NCBI GenBank assembly: GCA_947685225.1
Contig: CANTUV010000035.1
Coordinates: 7,075,501 to 7,139,500 of the forward strand
Origin: Garcia nutans
Lineage: Eukaryota; Streptophyta; Magnoliopsida; Malpighiales; Euphorbiaceae
Reading direction: 5' to 3'
Length of the DNA: 64,000 nt
The notes under the pieces were generated by a model. It ran no database searches, was not told the DNA's origin, and worked only from the letters and a program-made list of their open reading frames with translations. Position 1 is the stretch's first letter. Each line of letters opens with the position of its first letter. The position numbers and the translations under genes are program-made. Shown piece by piece: positions 39,601 to 51,622 of this stretch.

Positions 39601-41642
39601 TATTAGAACCCTTTCACGAATCCAATATTGTTTTGCTTTCTAGTATAACTACTGCCTAGCCAGAAGATCATCAAATTTAGCAGAGTGTCTGAGGAATTGT
39701 TGGATATCATCTGGATGATGAGAAGGATGAAGTTCTTTAATTCATCTCTTGCACATAATAAGGTCTTGTTTAATCCGTAGCTTAAGATCCTTACTCCATC
39801 TAGAAAGAGCAGAGTTGCATGTTGACATTTTTAATTGAATGTCGTTAGAGTTCCCTAAACTCCAAGAGCTAGTAATTACCCCAAAACAATCAGACTCTTT
39901 AAACCCTTGGTTCTCAAATCTAAAGGTTGATGAAGAAATTTGCACTACCAAAGGTTGAAGAATCAGTAGCAAAGGCAGATGATCAAAAGTTGAGAAATCC
40001 AAGACTGACCCACTTGTATTTTCAAATCAAGAATTCCAACAAGAAGATACCAAGATTCTATCTAATTTTTCTTCAACCCAATTAAAAGACCATCTTCCTC
40101 TCTCCCACGTGAAAAGGGGTCCAGCTAATGGAAAATCAAGAAGATTGGATGCCACCACTGCCTCTCGAAAACCATCTAACAACCACTGTGGTTGGGTTTT
40201 TTACCAACCCTCTTCTCCGATGACAACAAAATGTCATTAAAATCACATAAACAACACCATGGCAGGTCTGACTTTGTGTCTAAAGAACGAAGCAAAGCCG
40301 AGGACTCTCTCCTTTGACTACAGCTTGGATGACCATAAAATCCAATTAAACGCCAAGGCTCAATCTCACTTGAAGAGACTTTAACATCAATATGGTGATC
40401 TGAGTAACTTAGCAATGAAACAATACTCGCCGACCTCCAGAGAAGGGATAACCCTCCATTATGACCTTTACAATCAATGAAGAACATATAGACAAAACCC
40501 AACTTATTTCTGATTAATTCCATCCAGTCCCTTGTTAAAAGTGTTTCCATAAGAAACACAATAATGGGCTTCTTATTGTGGATTAAATCCACTAGAAAAA
40601 GAACTGCATGTGAGTTCCCTAGCCCATGGTATTTCCAACTGAGTAAACCCCATGGCTGAGGGCAAGCCTGGTGACCAGGACCCGCCCTTTGTAGATTGGT
40701 ATTTTCAATATCTAAAGACAACTCCTTCAGAACTGAGTCTTGCCCTTCTTCAGTCATACGTTGTCGTTTTCATTTGTTAAAGACTTTGATGTGTGTAGTA
40801 GGGCCAACACCTGAGTCCTCATTCACAAGTGAGAGCGAGTTAGGGGGTTCCATTAGACTCCTATGTTCAAGGCCTAAGTTTTCTTTATTCATTGTTAACT
40901 TCCCAGTATCAGCACTAACAAAGTGGGTGGTTGGTTCTGTTTCTATAACCCCTAGCAAATTAACATCCAGTAATTTTGCAACCGTCCCTTCTTCCTCAAC
41001 TGTTGAACCCCTCTAACTGCTCTATCTACCAATGCATTCTTTGATTCTGGTGTACGCAACCACCGACTACCAATTAAAGAACCTGGACGGCAAGAAGAAG
41101 TGCGCAACCATGGACCATATTGACGAGGTAATGGATTAGAGCCATTGTCAACCTGCATTTGGCAAAAATGGTCAATATGACCCAATTTCCCACAAAGAAA
41201 ACACAAATTGGGAAGCCGTTCATACTTGAAGTTGACCCACATCCAGTCCCCCCTAGCATTTCAATTTCTCATTTTGGGCTTTAGAGGAAGACGTACATCT
41301 AAGTTAACATGAATCTGCAAGTAAGGCTTCCAAATACCTGTAAAATTGTTAGAATTTGCTTCAACAAATTCACCCACATATTATCCAATCTTCTCAGCTA
41401 CAACCTCTATCATAAAAAACTCAAGTATTATTCTCAAGTATATCGGTGAGAGGATCAGACATAGTAATTATATTATTCTCAGCTATGTACAAGAAAGGCA
41501 TATTAAGAGTTTGAAAATAGAAAGAAACAATGAGAATACACTCAAGTATTTGTGCATAAAAAACTGATTGATCTAACTCGCCACTGAGACGAGAGCATTT
41601 CCAACTTGCCACTAAGTCGAGAGCCTAATCAAAAAATTTTGC
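36608..41642 (-). mobile_element. L1-type LINE with 15-bp target-site duplication
   Basis: A 5.0-kb minus-strand insertion between direct repeats GGTCATTTTCTAAAA at 36593-36607 and 41643-41657. Domains follow L1 order: ORF1 start (MSDPLTDILENNT, 41574-41612) and nucleic-acid binding part (about 41400-40960), endonuclease (about 40760-40000), reverse transcriptase (about 39550-38070), zinc-binding domain (about 37530-37340) and RNase H (about 37120-36640). The 3' end has only a short impure A tract. It lies between SPNS and SS5. A plant L1 with RNase H usually exceeds 6 kb, so internal deletion, notably in ORF1, is likely. Confidence 0.92.
36638..41612 (-). pseudogene. LINE ORF1 and ORF2 relic: CCHC protein, endonuclease, RT, RNase H
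   Basis: ORF1 remnant: a start MSDPLTDILENNT, then a DUF4283-like stretch (IWKPYLQIHVNLDVRLPLKP), then WVNFKYERLPNLCFLCGKLGHIDHFC, the plant-L1 CCHC knuckle (C-x2-C-x4-H-x4-C). ORF2: endonuclease with LLSWKYHGLGN (usually SWN.RGLGN), FLMETLL and CDFNDIL; reverse transcriptase with RPDSSPGPDRFNLAFYQGC, KLDMSKAYDRIEW, GLRQGYPLSSYLF and the catalytic FFADDSIMF; a zinc-binding domain (LCPICSNNSESILHIL); and RNase H beginning LKLNVDSAVGVQGGGTC and ending SANEVAHLLAKATRS. Many stops and frame changes interrupt the reading, and the endonuclease start has lost the usual asparagine. The element would have copied itself by target-primed reverse transcription; this copy is dead. Confidence 0.9.
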
Positions 41643-41657
41643 GGTCATTTTCTAAAA

Positions 41658-42862
41658 GTTATTGTCTAACTTATTAATTATTATTATTAACCATAACATA
41701 AATCTAATTTTTTTAAGAAAATATTATTTTTGAACGTTCATTATAATTCGCAACTCTCTTAAATTTTAACGAACTCAACTCAACTCAATAAAGTTTTAAT
41801 TCCAAATCAATTAGAGTTGGCAATATAAATTATTCTTTTTTACTCGGTACGATTTAGGACTATCTTTTCTGATAGATGTAACATTATAAAATCATTTTAG
41901 ACCACCTTTGACCAAATCAATTTAGGCCTATCCTGTCTCTTTTAACTATATCTACTCTAACTTGTTCGATTTTTCTAACCGACGCATCGCTATATCTTCT
42001 TTTTACATGACTAAACCATCTCAAAACCAATAAAATGAAAATATCTCAATAATCAATTCACTTTTTTAATTAGGAACGCGTCAATTTAGAAGAGAGACAT
42101 CTTAGTTTTTTTTAACAATAAAGAGAAACATCTTAGTTTGATGTGTTTGAAAACGGAAGAGTTTCAATAGCTTGAGGAAAATTATGATTTTATTAAATAA
42201 GATAATGAAGCAGAGAAATAAAGATTTGCTATAATTTAAAATTACTCAAAAATATAATTTTCATGATCCTTCATCCTTAAAAATCTTCCAAGAAAATTGG
42301 CAACAATTCAACTGGAAGGTAGAAAACCATATACAGTAGCACTGTCAAATTCAACCCCAAAATTGTTCAGTTTACTAATACTTTTCTTGAACGTTAAAAG
42401 AATACGCAAAACCTTTATTTACACTAAAGAGAGCTTCTCTTCATGACTTTCCCTTCTAATTATTGATCTCCATAGTACCACCCCAACAAAGACACCTTTT
42501 AGGCTCTCTAATTATCCACCTTTTGCTATTATTTTTCTGTGAACTCCTGCTAAAAATATCAAGTTTCGCGCATCCAAAAACTAGACTAACACAGCATTGA
42601 ACATACAATAAAACTATAATACAAATGTACAAAGCTTTATATACGAGGAATTAAACCCCCTTGTTGCTGAAGTGCATTTTGGAAAATGGCAAGGCTGAAA
42701 TAAGTTACCTTATCACCTAACCTAGAGCACCACGGTTGCCTTGATGGATGGAGATGAAGAAACTGGCTCTAAGACCTCAATAATACCTAAATGGGTCTCA
42801 GACACACACATATGAATGCGAGGGGAAATGTATACTTGCACCCACTTCACAAATTTTTTATG
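41658..42862. other. Intergenic sequence between LINE and SS5 3' end
   Basis: AT-rich with no recognised element up to about 42300. 42300-42862 probably holds the SS5 3' UTR and the degraded end of its last exon. No reading frame with family resemblance. Confidence 0.45.
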
Positions 42863-43589
42863 GATGAATATGCTCCAGGAAAAATCTATCGCCATGGAAT
42901 TTATGCTCTTTTGCTTCCATTTTGATGGGTTATTCTTCTACAAGAAAACATGGCAACAAAATTATTCAGATTTAGAACATATAGAAGGAAACTATTTTGC
43001 CACAACCTGAAAAAATACTCACTATTTCATCGAGGGCATCACTCAGACATATTTCCATAGGTCGAGCTAATGAACTGTGAGAATTTAGTGGTTTCTAGAT
43101 AATGATCTGCAAAATGGCTGTTCCAAAGATACAAAGTCCTTGTGTTGTATTAAAAAAAAAAGGAGAATATGCTTTCTTTGGAATCTCTGCAAGATACAGT
43201 TACCTGAATACACTCTCATTAGATGCCACTGTTACTGGAGCTGCTCCATATTTCAAAGCTTTGAGCTACATTTTAGATATCCAAATAAATTAAAAACTAT
43301 AAACATCTTTTAGAATGTAGATACACTAATTCATGTCTTCAGTTAATGGTCAAATGTGAAGGGCAAACGCTGTGGAACTCAAAGATGGTACAGATTTGAA
43401 TCACTAAATGAGAATGTAAAAATTGTAGCAAGAGAAAACAGACGATAAAAGAGGAGTATTGCAACCTGAGCTGAAAGAAGACATCATATGAATATATGAA
43501 AACCAAGGGTGATAAAAGAGGAAGAGTTTGGAAATATAGAACATGAATGGCAGTATTGAGAAAAGACTAATATTATGGTTAAGGAGAGA

Positions 43590-43845
43590 GGCATCCTAAA
43601 ACCCTTGTACTTTGCCCCATTTTGACATTAAGTCCGTATACTTTCATTTGTTGACATCAAGTCCCCATGCTTTTTTAACGTCAAAACTGCATCCCTTATT
43701 TACTAAACATTAAAACGGTGCCATTTTGTTAATAAAAAGAATGCATTATAAAACCTTGTACTTTATTTAAAATTAAGCCTACATACATTGATTTGTAAAT
43801 ATTGAGGCCTGTACCATATAATATCAAAATTGCACCCTTATTTAA
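43590..43845. repeat. Diverged direct repeat, possible transposon remnant
   Basis: The stretch starting AAAACCCTTGTACTTT (about 43597) and ending GCATCCCTTATTTAC is echoed by TAAAACCTTGTACTTT (about 43748) to GCACCCTTATTTAAC, about 152 bp apart, with shared internal words (AAGTCC/AAGCCT, TCATTTGTTGACAT/TGATTTGTAAATAT). The wording is common in plant transposon ends, but boundaries are not defined. Confidence 0.4.
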
Positions 43846-43901
43846 CAAATATTTGGCTAGTAATCAATATGCATTGTGAAATGTATACGCATATGTAGAA
43901 G

Positions 43902-44264
43902 ATATATTAAGCTAGTATTTTTTTTTAGAAAAAAATAGAATTAAAGTGAGAAAAAAAAAAGATGAGCAGAGAAACACATAGAGAGAGAGAGGGAGCATGG
44001 TTGCTTCATCTTCAACCATCCATAGATAAAATGAAAACCATCACCATGCTGCTTAGTCTCTGACAACCATAAAAGATATACTAAGCTAGTATTTTTTTTT
44101 TTTTGAAAAAAAAGAATTAAAATGAAAAAATAGATAAAAAAAAAAAAAAGATGAGCAAAGAAGCCAGTAGAAATAGAGAGAGAGAGAGAGAGAGAGAGCA
44201 TGGTTGCTTCATCTTCAACCATGGGTAAAACGATAACCATCACCATATTGCTCAGTCTCTGACA
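43902..44264. repeat. Tandem duplication of about 170 bp with GA microsatellite
   Basis: Copy 1 (43902-44066) and copy 2 (44072-44264) share GATATA(T/C)TAAGCTAGTATTT at the start, an AAAGATGAGCA segment, an AG-repeat, GCATGGTTGCTTCATCTTCA and CTCTGACAAC at the end. The second copy is longer because of expanded poly-T, poly-A and a (GA)n run at about 44175-44198. Confidence 0.75.
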
Positions 44265-46801
44265 ACAGAAGGAATTGAGTGTTTTTCATGTTAAAATTAG
44301 AAATATGATAAATAGTTTTAATTTTTTTTAAAAAAAATTATTCATTTTCTTGATATTGATTTTAATTTTGATTCTAAGTATTAATCCATATGAACTTTTT
44401 TTTTATAATATATCATAATTTATTATAGTTATCAAATGGATCATTTAACCAATTTAGACCTGTTTAACACACACACAAAAACAATTTTTTACCATATGAT
44501 AAAAGAATCTAGTTCTTCTAGAATTATATTAAAATAAAGGAATGTTTAGCTCAATACTTCAATAGAAGTGCATTGATGTTTATGGATTTTTCATGGGGGC
44601 TTTTCACTTGTGTTTTTTCTTTCCTTTTTTTTTTTTCTTTATTTTTTGGAAGTAAATTTGAATGTTCATGGTTATTTTTCTTTTTGTCTCTTACCATCAT
44701 TCCGTAAATGATAATTATGAATTAAACTGAAATCTGAAACTGCTATTTGTCTATATTAAAAACTGATTGTGACACAAGCAGAGTCACGTAAATGGGGTAA
44801 GAAATCCAAAATGACCTAAATAATACACGTTATTTGTGCCATGTCTTATAACATGCTTGATAAACATGTCATGCTATGTTAACTTAAATGGCCTATTTAA
44901 TAGATTGTGTATGAAAGTTGGCAATGTTTTTCTAAATTTGGAAGATCTACAGTTACACAGTTTTTTACAGAGTAAACTAAATTTATCAGTAACCAATAAT
45001 GGATAAATTGTCAAAAGCTCAACTTCTCGTGGAAACAACAAAAACAAACAAAATAGTGCAAGAAAAAGTCACGGTAGAAGGTGATTTTAATATTCATGGA
45101 ATTGTATAATTATCCCCACTCGTGCATAGATGTTCTAGCTCATCCTATCAGCAAGGCATAGGGTTTGGGCTTATGCCCACATATCGTTTTGCAACTACTT
45201 GTCATGCATATGAGCTATCAAAAACTTCATGCAAAGGGAAAACATTTTGAGTGTATAAACTTTTCAGAATTTTATATCTTGAGCATCTGAAATTCATTTT
45301 GAGCAATTAAGTGCCAGAAAGGAAAAATGATTGCAATAAAGTGGATTGGAAGTTGAGAAAGCAATGACCGATTAAAATATAAAACTTGACTTTTCTTTCC
45401 ATGAGAACAAACAAGCTAACCACTTTATTCAGAAAAAAAAAAGAAAGAAAAGGGAGAAGGAAAAAATCATATGTCCCTCACATGACAGCTCACGTCATTT
45501 CTCCTTTCCCCAACCTCATTCTTTGTGTCTCCCTCTGGACTTCTCTCTTTAAACCAATCAAAAATAGTTCATAGGATTAAGAAAAAATGGGATTTTGGTT
45601 TAAAATGAAGTTAAAATGGTTTTTTCATTGCAGAATTGAAATTTTTTCAAATTTCTCTTTATGACCTTGAGCATGCATGGGGATAATGCGAGTGGCAAAT
45701 GATTTTGTTTTCATGATTTGTGGCACTGACAAGACATTTATTTTTATATTGTTTTAGTCCGTTCCAGTAAATCCAACGGAAAAGTGAAAAAAGCACTTGA
45801 TTTCAAATATTTTTGCTGTTCAAAACTTAATTTTAGAAAAAACAGGTCCCAGTATTCAAATAGAAAATCCAAAAATTATGCACTCATGTAGACATAAGAA
45901 TGTAGAGTCTATCTATTCTGGACACATTTTCAAGGGGCCATGTCACAGTGGGTCTGGGCTTTCCCAAACTTTTATTTGATACAAGTGATAGCTTGATTTT
46001 CTTTAACCATCCAATTGAAGGGAGAATAGAAACTTCTAGTTCTAGATATAAAGTAAAAGCCAATGCTTGGTGGATGAGATGGAGATTTCATTTTGACAAA
46101 ACATTATATTCAACTTACGGGCACTTGAAGCAAAGGATCATGAAAAGATTGGCAAAAGATGATGTCAGATCCTGCAAAGATCAGATGTGATAGAGCTTCA
46201 TCATATTTGCATATGAATCTCATACTTTCACCCTGTGGACATAGGAGAAACCAAGGAGCAAAGTATTAAAACTTGGACAAAAACTAGTAAGCATTTAATG
46301 TGAGATAAAAAGAAGTGAAACTAGAATATAGGAATTGAATTTCTGCACTTACTATTCCTATTATAATATGATATTTATACACAACTCTAAGCTCTAAATT
46401 AGGAAAGAGATAAAATCCCTAAACTATTACTACTTCCTCTATTTAGGAATATACACAAAATTCAAATATAGAAAACTATGCAGATTAGCTTCTTATTCAG
46501 TAACAAGTACATAAAGAATTCAACAACTTAAGAACCTGAACTTTTAACTACAATTTGCGTTCAGATGAATGACGTAGGAACTTCATAAAAAAATTAAAAG
46601 AAAAAAAGAAAAAAATATATCAATGGTGTCTGAACTTTTTCATTTTTGTCATTTTAGTGTATGATTTTTTTTTTTCACTTTGGTGTCTGAATCGGTTGGA
46701 GCAACCAAGTTATTTCTTGTGAAAAAAGTTCAGACACTAAAGTGAACAAAAAAAAAGTTCATACACCAAAATGACAAAAATGAAAAAGTTCAGGCACCAT
46801 T

Positions 46802-47055
46802 TAAAAGAGATTAAGGTTTCTGGAATTCTGTCCTCCTTCTGTATTGATGTACAGCCCTTTAAATAGGGAGATTACAGACAGAATATGGTAATGATTTACA
46901 GAATAAATCACAATAAATTACAACTAATCTGTGCCTGATTTGGTGGAATAATATAGGGAGAATATGGTAATGATTTACAGAATAAATCACAATAAATTAC
47001 AACTAATCTGTGCCTGATTTGGTGGAATAATATAGGGAGAAATTCTAGGCTAAGA
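46802..47055 (-). repeat. Copia-2 3' LTR
   Basis: 254 bp with the same 79-bp internal duplication (starts at 46881 and 46960), showing the duplication predates this insertion. Confidence 0.93.
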
Positions 47056-50000
47056 CTCCCCCGCAGTTTGAGCGGGCGGAGGACAGACGCTCAAGCTGGA
47101 CCGAAAAGACTGAAATAATTGTCGAGAAAGGCCTTTGGTGAAGATATCTGCATACTGAAAAGTAGATGGGATGTGTAATACTCGGATGTGGCCGACTCGA
47201 ACCTTTTCACGAACAAAATGAATGTCAATCTCAATGTGTTTGGTCCTTTGGTGCTGGACAGGATTGTCAGACATGTAAACAGCAGAAACATTATCACAGT
47301 ATATTACGGTTGCTTGCTTGAGTGGAACTTGGAGTTCCAGCAGTAGATTCCGTAGCCAAGTTGTTTCGGCTACAGCATTGGCGACACCACGATACTCCGC
47401 TTCTGCACTGGAGCGTGATATTTTAGGTTGCCGTTTGGACGACCAAGAGATCAAATTATCTCCGAGAAAAACACAGTAACCACTGGTTGACCGACGGGAG
47501 TCTGGGCAGCCTCCCCAATCAGCGTCGGAGTAAGCAACCAAAGAATGTGTATGTGACTTGCTAATGCGTATACCATAGTCAACTGTGCCTTGTAAATATC
47601 TGACAATCCTTTTCAAGAAGGCAAAGTGAGGTTCCCGAGGTTCATGCATGAAGAGGCAAACCTGTTGAACAGCATAGGAGATGTCTGGGCGTGTGAATGT
47701 GAGATATTGGAGTGCTCCTGCAAGGCTTCGGTATAGTGTAGGGTCATGGAAAAGTGGACCATCCGAAGCACTCAATTTGGAAGATAAGTCAACTGGTGTT
47801 GCACATGGTTTGCAAGATGACATAGAAGCTCGGGAGATTATATCCTTAGTATATTGAGTCTGGTCAAGGAATAATCCACATGCTGTTTTTGTGACTTTGA
47901 TCCCCAAAAAATGATGTAAATGTCCCAGATCTGTCATTGCAAATTCTCTGGAGAGCATGGATATAATGTCCTATAATAACTCATTAGAAGAAGCAGTGAG
48001 CACTATATCATCAACATAAAGGAGTAAATATGCAATCTGAGTTCCTTTTGAAAAAATAAATAGAGAATTGTCACACGCACTGCTGCGAAAACCCTGAGAT
48101 TGAAGATGAGTAGCAAATCGTGTGTACCATGCCCTAGGAGCTTGTTTTAGCCCGTAGAGGGATTTTTTTAACCGGCACACAAAGTTAGGATACCGTTTAT
48201 CCACAAAACCTGGAGGCTGATGCATAAAGACAGCTTCATGTAAGTTCCCATGTAAAAATGCGTTCTTGACATCCAGTTGATGAATGGGCCAAGAACGTGA
48301 AACCGCAATGGATAAAACGGTCCTTATAGTAGCCGGTTTGACCACCGAACTAAATGTGTCGTTGCAGTCAACGCCAACTGTTTGTAACTTTCCATTCACA
48401 ACCAAACGAGCTTTGTATCGCTGTAGAGACCCATCTGATTTGAACTTGTGGCGGAAAAGCCACATGCATCTGATGACCGGTCTGTCAAGAGGTCTTGGCA
48501 CGAGTTCCCATGTGTCATTTTCCTGCAAAGCACTAAACTCAGCCTGCATAGCTTTTAACCAGTGAGGGTCGGCAAAGGCCTTGGCATAAGAGGTGGGTAT
48601 AGGTGATATGTGTGTTGTTATTAGGGTATGGCGAGCTTTAGAGCGGGTAGTCATGGGATGGGTATTCCGAGCTGGTATTGAGGCATTGGTGGGACGTGGA
48701 AGGGGCTGTAATGGTGGTGGGACAGCAGTGTTTTGGTGCAGTGAGGGTTCTGTTGCAGCCCCAGTGGGTGGTGGTCTTGGGCGTCGGGTGTAGGTGAAAT
48801 GGAAAGGGACAGTGGAGTGATGATTTGGTTTTGGAGGAATTGTTTGTTGTGTGAAGGTGAAACCTAGTGGTGGGTTGTCATCCAGGAATGAATAGGTAGT
48901 GGTTGGTGTAGGAATGGTGTAGGGGAATGTATTTTCATCAAAGGTGACATGACGAGAAATGTGGACTTTTCCGGTGGTAGGGTCGAAGCATCGGTAGCCC
49001 CGAAAATCAGGGGGGTAACCTAGGAAGATGCATCTGATGGATCGTGGGTGTAATTTGTGTGGTTGGGTGGCAGAAGTGTTGGGATAACAGGCGCACCCAA
49101 AGACACAAAGGTGATCATATGTGGGATGGCGGAGGTATAAAGCAAAGGTGGGTGTGTAAAAGTTTAGTCTCTTGGATGGAAGTATGTTGTGTAGATGGAC
49201 GGCTGTGTGAAGAGCCTCAACCCAAAAGATTGGCGGTAATTGAGCATGAATGAGAAGAGAACGTATGATGTCATTTAGTCGACGAATCATACGTTCGGCT
49301 CGGCCATTTTGGGAGGAGGTTTGGGGGCAGGAGAAACGAAATAGAAGACCATGTTGGTGGGCAAAAGTTTTGAAGTCATTGTTATCAAATTCCCCACCCA
49401 AATCACATTGGAAAGTTTTTATATGTCGGTTGAATTGAGTAGCAATCAGTTGGTGGAATTTTTGAAAGGTAGAGAAGGTTTCTGATTTGAATTTTAGAGG
49501 ATACACCCACACAAAATTTGAGAAATTATCTATTAAGACCATGTAGTATTTATAACCAGTTTTGCTGGTGATAGGTGATGTCCACAAGTCACAATGTATA
49601 ATATCAAAAGGAGAGAAAGTAAATGAATTTGACTCATAAAAAGGTAAACGTTTGCTTTTTGATAATTGACAAGAATTGCAAAAGGGGGAACTCTTGTTCT
49701 TATTACATGGTAATCCAAATTGTCTAAGTAAAATATCTAGAACAGGTGACCAAGGGTGCCCAAGACGGTCATGCCATGGTAGATGTGGTGATGTGATTGA
49801 ACAAGCTTGAGGTGGTAGGGTTGGTGGAGTGATAGGATAAAGGTCGCCGGTGCTATTGTGGCGGGAAAGGAGCCGTCCCGTTTTGAGATCCTTCAAAGAA
49901 AAACCAAAAGGGTCAAATTCGACAGTTACATTGTTATCACGGGTAAACTGACGGACGGACAATAACTTTTTAATGACCTTTGGACTGTAAAGAATGTTTG

Positions 50001-50290
50001 GAAGAATATAGGTACGGTTAAAAATGGGAAGGTAACCTGTGCCAGAACCCTCAATTGGTAAATAGTGTCCATTGCCGACTAAAAGTTTAGTGTTAACAGT
50101 AAATGAGTCAGGATGTCGAATCATACCTTGATTATCTGTGACATGGCGCTCAGCTCCTGTATCCATGATTAGATTCGGATCACAATAATTTAGTTGCATT
50201 GTGTTGAAAGCTTGACTGAGTTCCGAAGGATTTAAAGCATCATATCCTGTAGGAGAAGCATGTGGATATGGTGGTACTGCCATATGGTTG
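47050..50290 (-). CDS. Copia-2 pol with one in-frame stop
   Basis: Pol is read in a frame shifted by one from gag; the change falls near 50270-50290, where gag ...QQPYG passes to AVPPYPHASPTG, consistent with one extra G. Order: protease LIMDTGAERHVTDN, GAG-prepol (PWHDRLGHPWSPVL), integrase (IHCDLWTSPITSKTGYKYY, CDLGGEFDN, QTSSQNGRAERMIRRLN), reverse transcriptase (QLDVKNAFLHGNLHEAVF, LLLYVDDIVLTASS) and RNase H (AYSDADWGGCPDSRRSTSGY) ending at 47050. One TAG at 47971 interrupts RT between SNELL and DIISML; otherwise the frame is continuous. The near-identical LTRs and only two lesions make this one of the youngest insertions here. Confidence 0.92.
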
Positions 50291-51286
50291 CTGTCCTGTA
50301 TAATGAGCCGCTGGGTTGGTCTGATTTTGGTTTGGGGTCCATGGAGCTTGTGTTGGATATGGACAAGGTGGGGTATTCCACCAAGCCCATGGCGGGTAGT
50401 TTTGGTTTGCAGGTTGAGGTGTAAAAGACCAAGGGGTCCCCGTAGGGTTGCCCCGGTAGCCGCGACCGCGTCCTCTTCCTCGTCGTCCTCTGCCACGGCC
50501 GCGATAGTTGGATTGGTAAGAGGTATGGTTGCTTGGATTTGTATTTGCTGAATGTCGGGCAGTAGGAGGTTGTTGGGCGATGTTGGGCTGGGAGGATGTA
50601 TTTTGAGCGGCTGGAGTGACAAGGACAGAGGTTTGTTGTTGTTGTCGTGCGGCCTGACGGATAACTTCATCATTTAACATTGTGCAAGCAAGATCCCAGT
50701 CGGCATTCTGTGAGTTGATTAAAGATGCAGTGGCGTCAAACTCTTGAGGAAGGCCTCGAACCAGTTGGAGAACTAGTCTGGATTTTGTGACTGGTTGATC
50801 AACTTCAGTCAGCTGGTCTGCTGTCTCTTTTAATTTCCTGCAATAGTCATCAACGGAACTGCAAGAGGCTAGGGTGAGATTAACAAACTTTGTTTCAAGG
50901 GCCGCAGCTTTGGCTTTCTTGTTACTAAGAAAAATTTTCTCAAGCTTTAACCATGTCGTACGGGCTGAAGCTTCAACATCCAGGACACGGGTAAGAAGAT
51001 CGTCGGATATAGTACTGTAAATCCACTGTGACACCAAGGCGTCGATTTCTTTCCAGGTTATATACGATGGGTCTGCGGAAGCCGGAGGTGGTGTGCCGTC
51101 GATGTGATCTAATACGCGATAGGCAACAGAATTGAATTTAAATAGCTTTACCCAGGAGGAGTAGGTTACTGAGGTGCCGTCTAGGGTTCTGATCTTTGAT
51201 TGAATGTTAGTGACAGAGTAGGCAGGGTGGATGGTGGTGGTTTGCTTGGGATTGGAGGCGGCTGGTTGGTCCTCTGTCTGGGTCAT
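50240..51286 (-). CDS. Copia-2 gag
   Basis: Gag runs from the ATG at 51286 (MTQTEDQPAASNPKQ) to a stop at 50240. It has a UBN2-type retrotransposon gag core (YSSWVKLFKFNSVAYRVLDH...TTWLKLEKIFLSNKKAKAAA) and an arginine-glycine-rich C-terminal part (RGRGRGRRGRGRGRGYRG) instead of a clear CCHC knuckle. The frame is open throughout. It overlaps the pol frame, which is offset by one base; see the pol entry. Confidence 0.88.
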   Translation of the reverse strand: MTQTEDQPAASNPKQTTTIHPAYSVTNIQSKIRTLDGTSVTYSSWVKLFKFNSVAYRVLDHIDGTPPPASADPSYITWKEIDALVSQWIYSTISDDLLTRVLDVEASARTTWLKLEKIFLSNKKAKAAALETKFVNLTLASCSSVDDYCRKLKETADQLTEVDQPVTKSRLVLQLVRGLPQEFDATASLINSQNADWDLACTMLNDEVIRQAARQQQQTSVLVTPAAQNTSSQPNIAQQPPTARHSANTNPSNHTSYQSNYRGRGRGRRGRGRGRGYRGNPTGTPWSFTPQPANQNYPPWAWWNTPPCPYPTQAPWTPNQNQTNPAAHYTGQQPYGSTTISTCFSYRI

Positions 51287-51368
51287 AGTTGTCGACGGCA
51301 GAAAAAGAAAAATAACAGAAGAAGAAGGGAAAAAAAAAATAAATTTCAGAACCGAGGCTCTGATACCA

Positions 51369-51622
51369 TAAAAGAGATTAAGGTTTCTGGAATTCTGTCC
51401 TCCTTCTGTATTGATGTACAGCCCTTTAAATAGGGAGATTACAGACAGAATATGGTAATGATTTACAGAATAAATCACAATAAATTACAACTAATTTGTG
51501 CCTGATTTGGTGGAATAATATAGGGAGAATATGGTAATGATTTACAGAATAAATCACAATAAATTACAACTAATCTGTGCCTGATTTGGTGGAATAATAT
51601 AGGGAGAAATTCTAGGCTAAGA
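51369..51622 (-). repeat. Copia-2 5' LTR
   Basis: 254 bp. It contains an internal tandem repeat with 79-bp period (two copies, around GAATATGGTAATGATTTACA). The single difference from the 3' LTR is CTAATTTGTG in place of CTAATCTGTG. Confidence 0.93.

Larger units (their letters stand above)
43266..46118 (-). other. SS5 intron 17 with repeats
   Basis: A 2.85-kb intron without coding traces. It contains two repeats annotated separately: a diverged direct repeat at 43590-43845 and a roughly 170-bp tandem duplication at 43902-44264. The remainder is AT-rich single-copy-looking sequence. Confidence 0.5.
46802..51622 (-). mobile_element. Copia-2: young Ty1/copia retrotransposon with TC..TA LTR ends
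   Basis: LTRs of 254 bp at 51369-51622 (5') and 46802-47055 (3'), flanked by CCATT at 46797-46801 and 51623-51627. On the element strand the LTR begins TCTTAGCC and ends CTCTTTTA, not TG..CA. Primer site TGGTATCAGAGC at 51357-51368 directly abuts the 5' LTR; a GCGGGGGAG purine tract at 47056-47066 abuts the 3' LTR. The LTRs differ at one site by eye. It lies in SS5 intron 16, in the sense orientation of that gene. Confidence 0.95.

Noticed and set aside
43039..43117. Extra base at the start of SS5 exon 19
   Set aside because: It arose from using the inner acceptor (TTGCAG). The acceptor 13 bases upstream (GGAACAG, exon from 43117) restores the frame and gives HFADHYLETTKFSQ, so only the later 2-bp loss is a real break.
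46119..46232. Apparent frameshift in SS5 exon 17
   Set aside because: A first pass misread a run of four T as three. Recounting the bases gives CAATCTTTTCATGATCC and an intact 38-codon exon.
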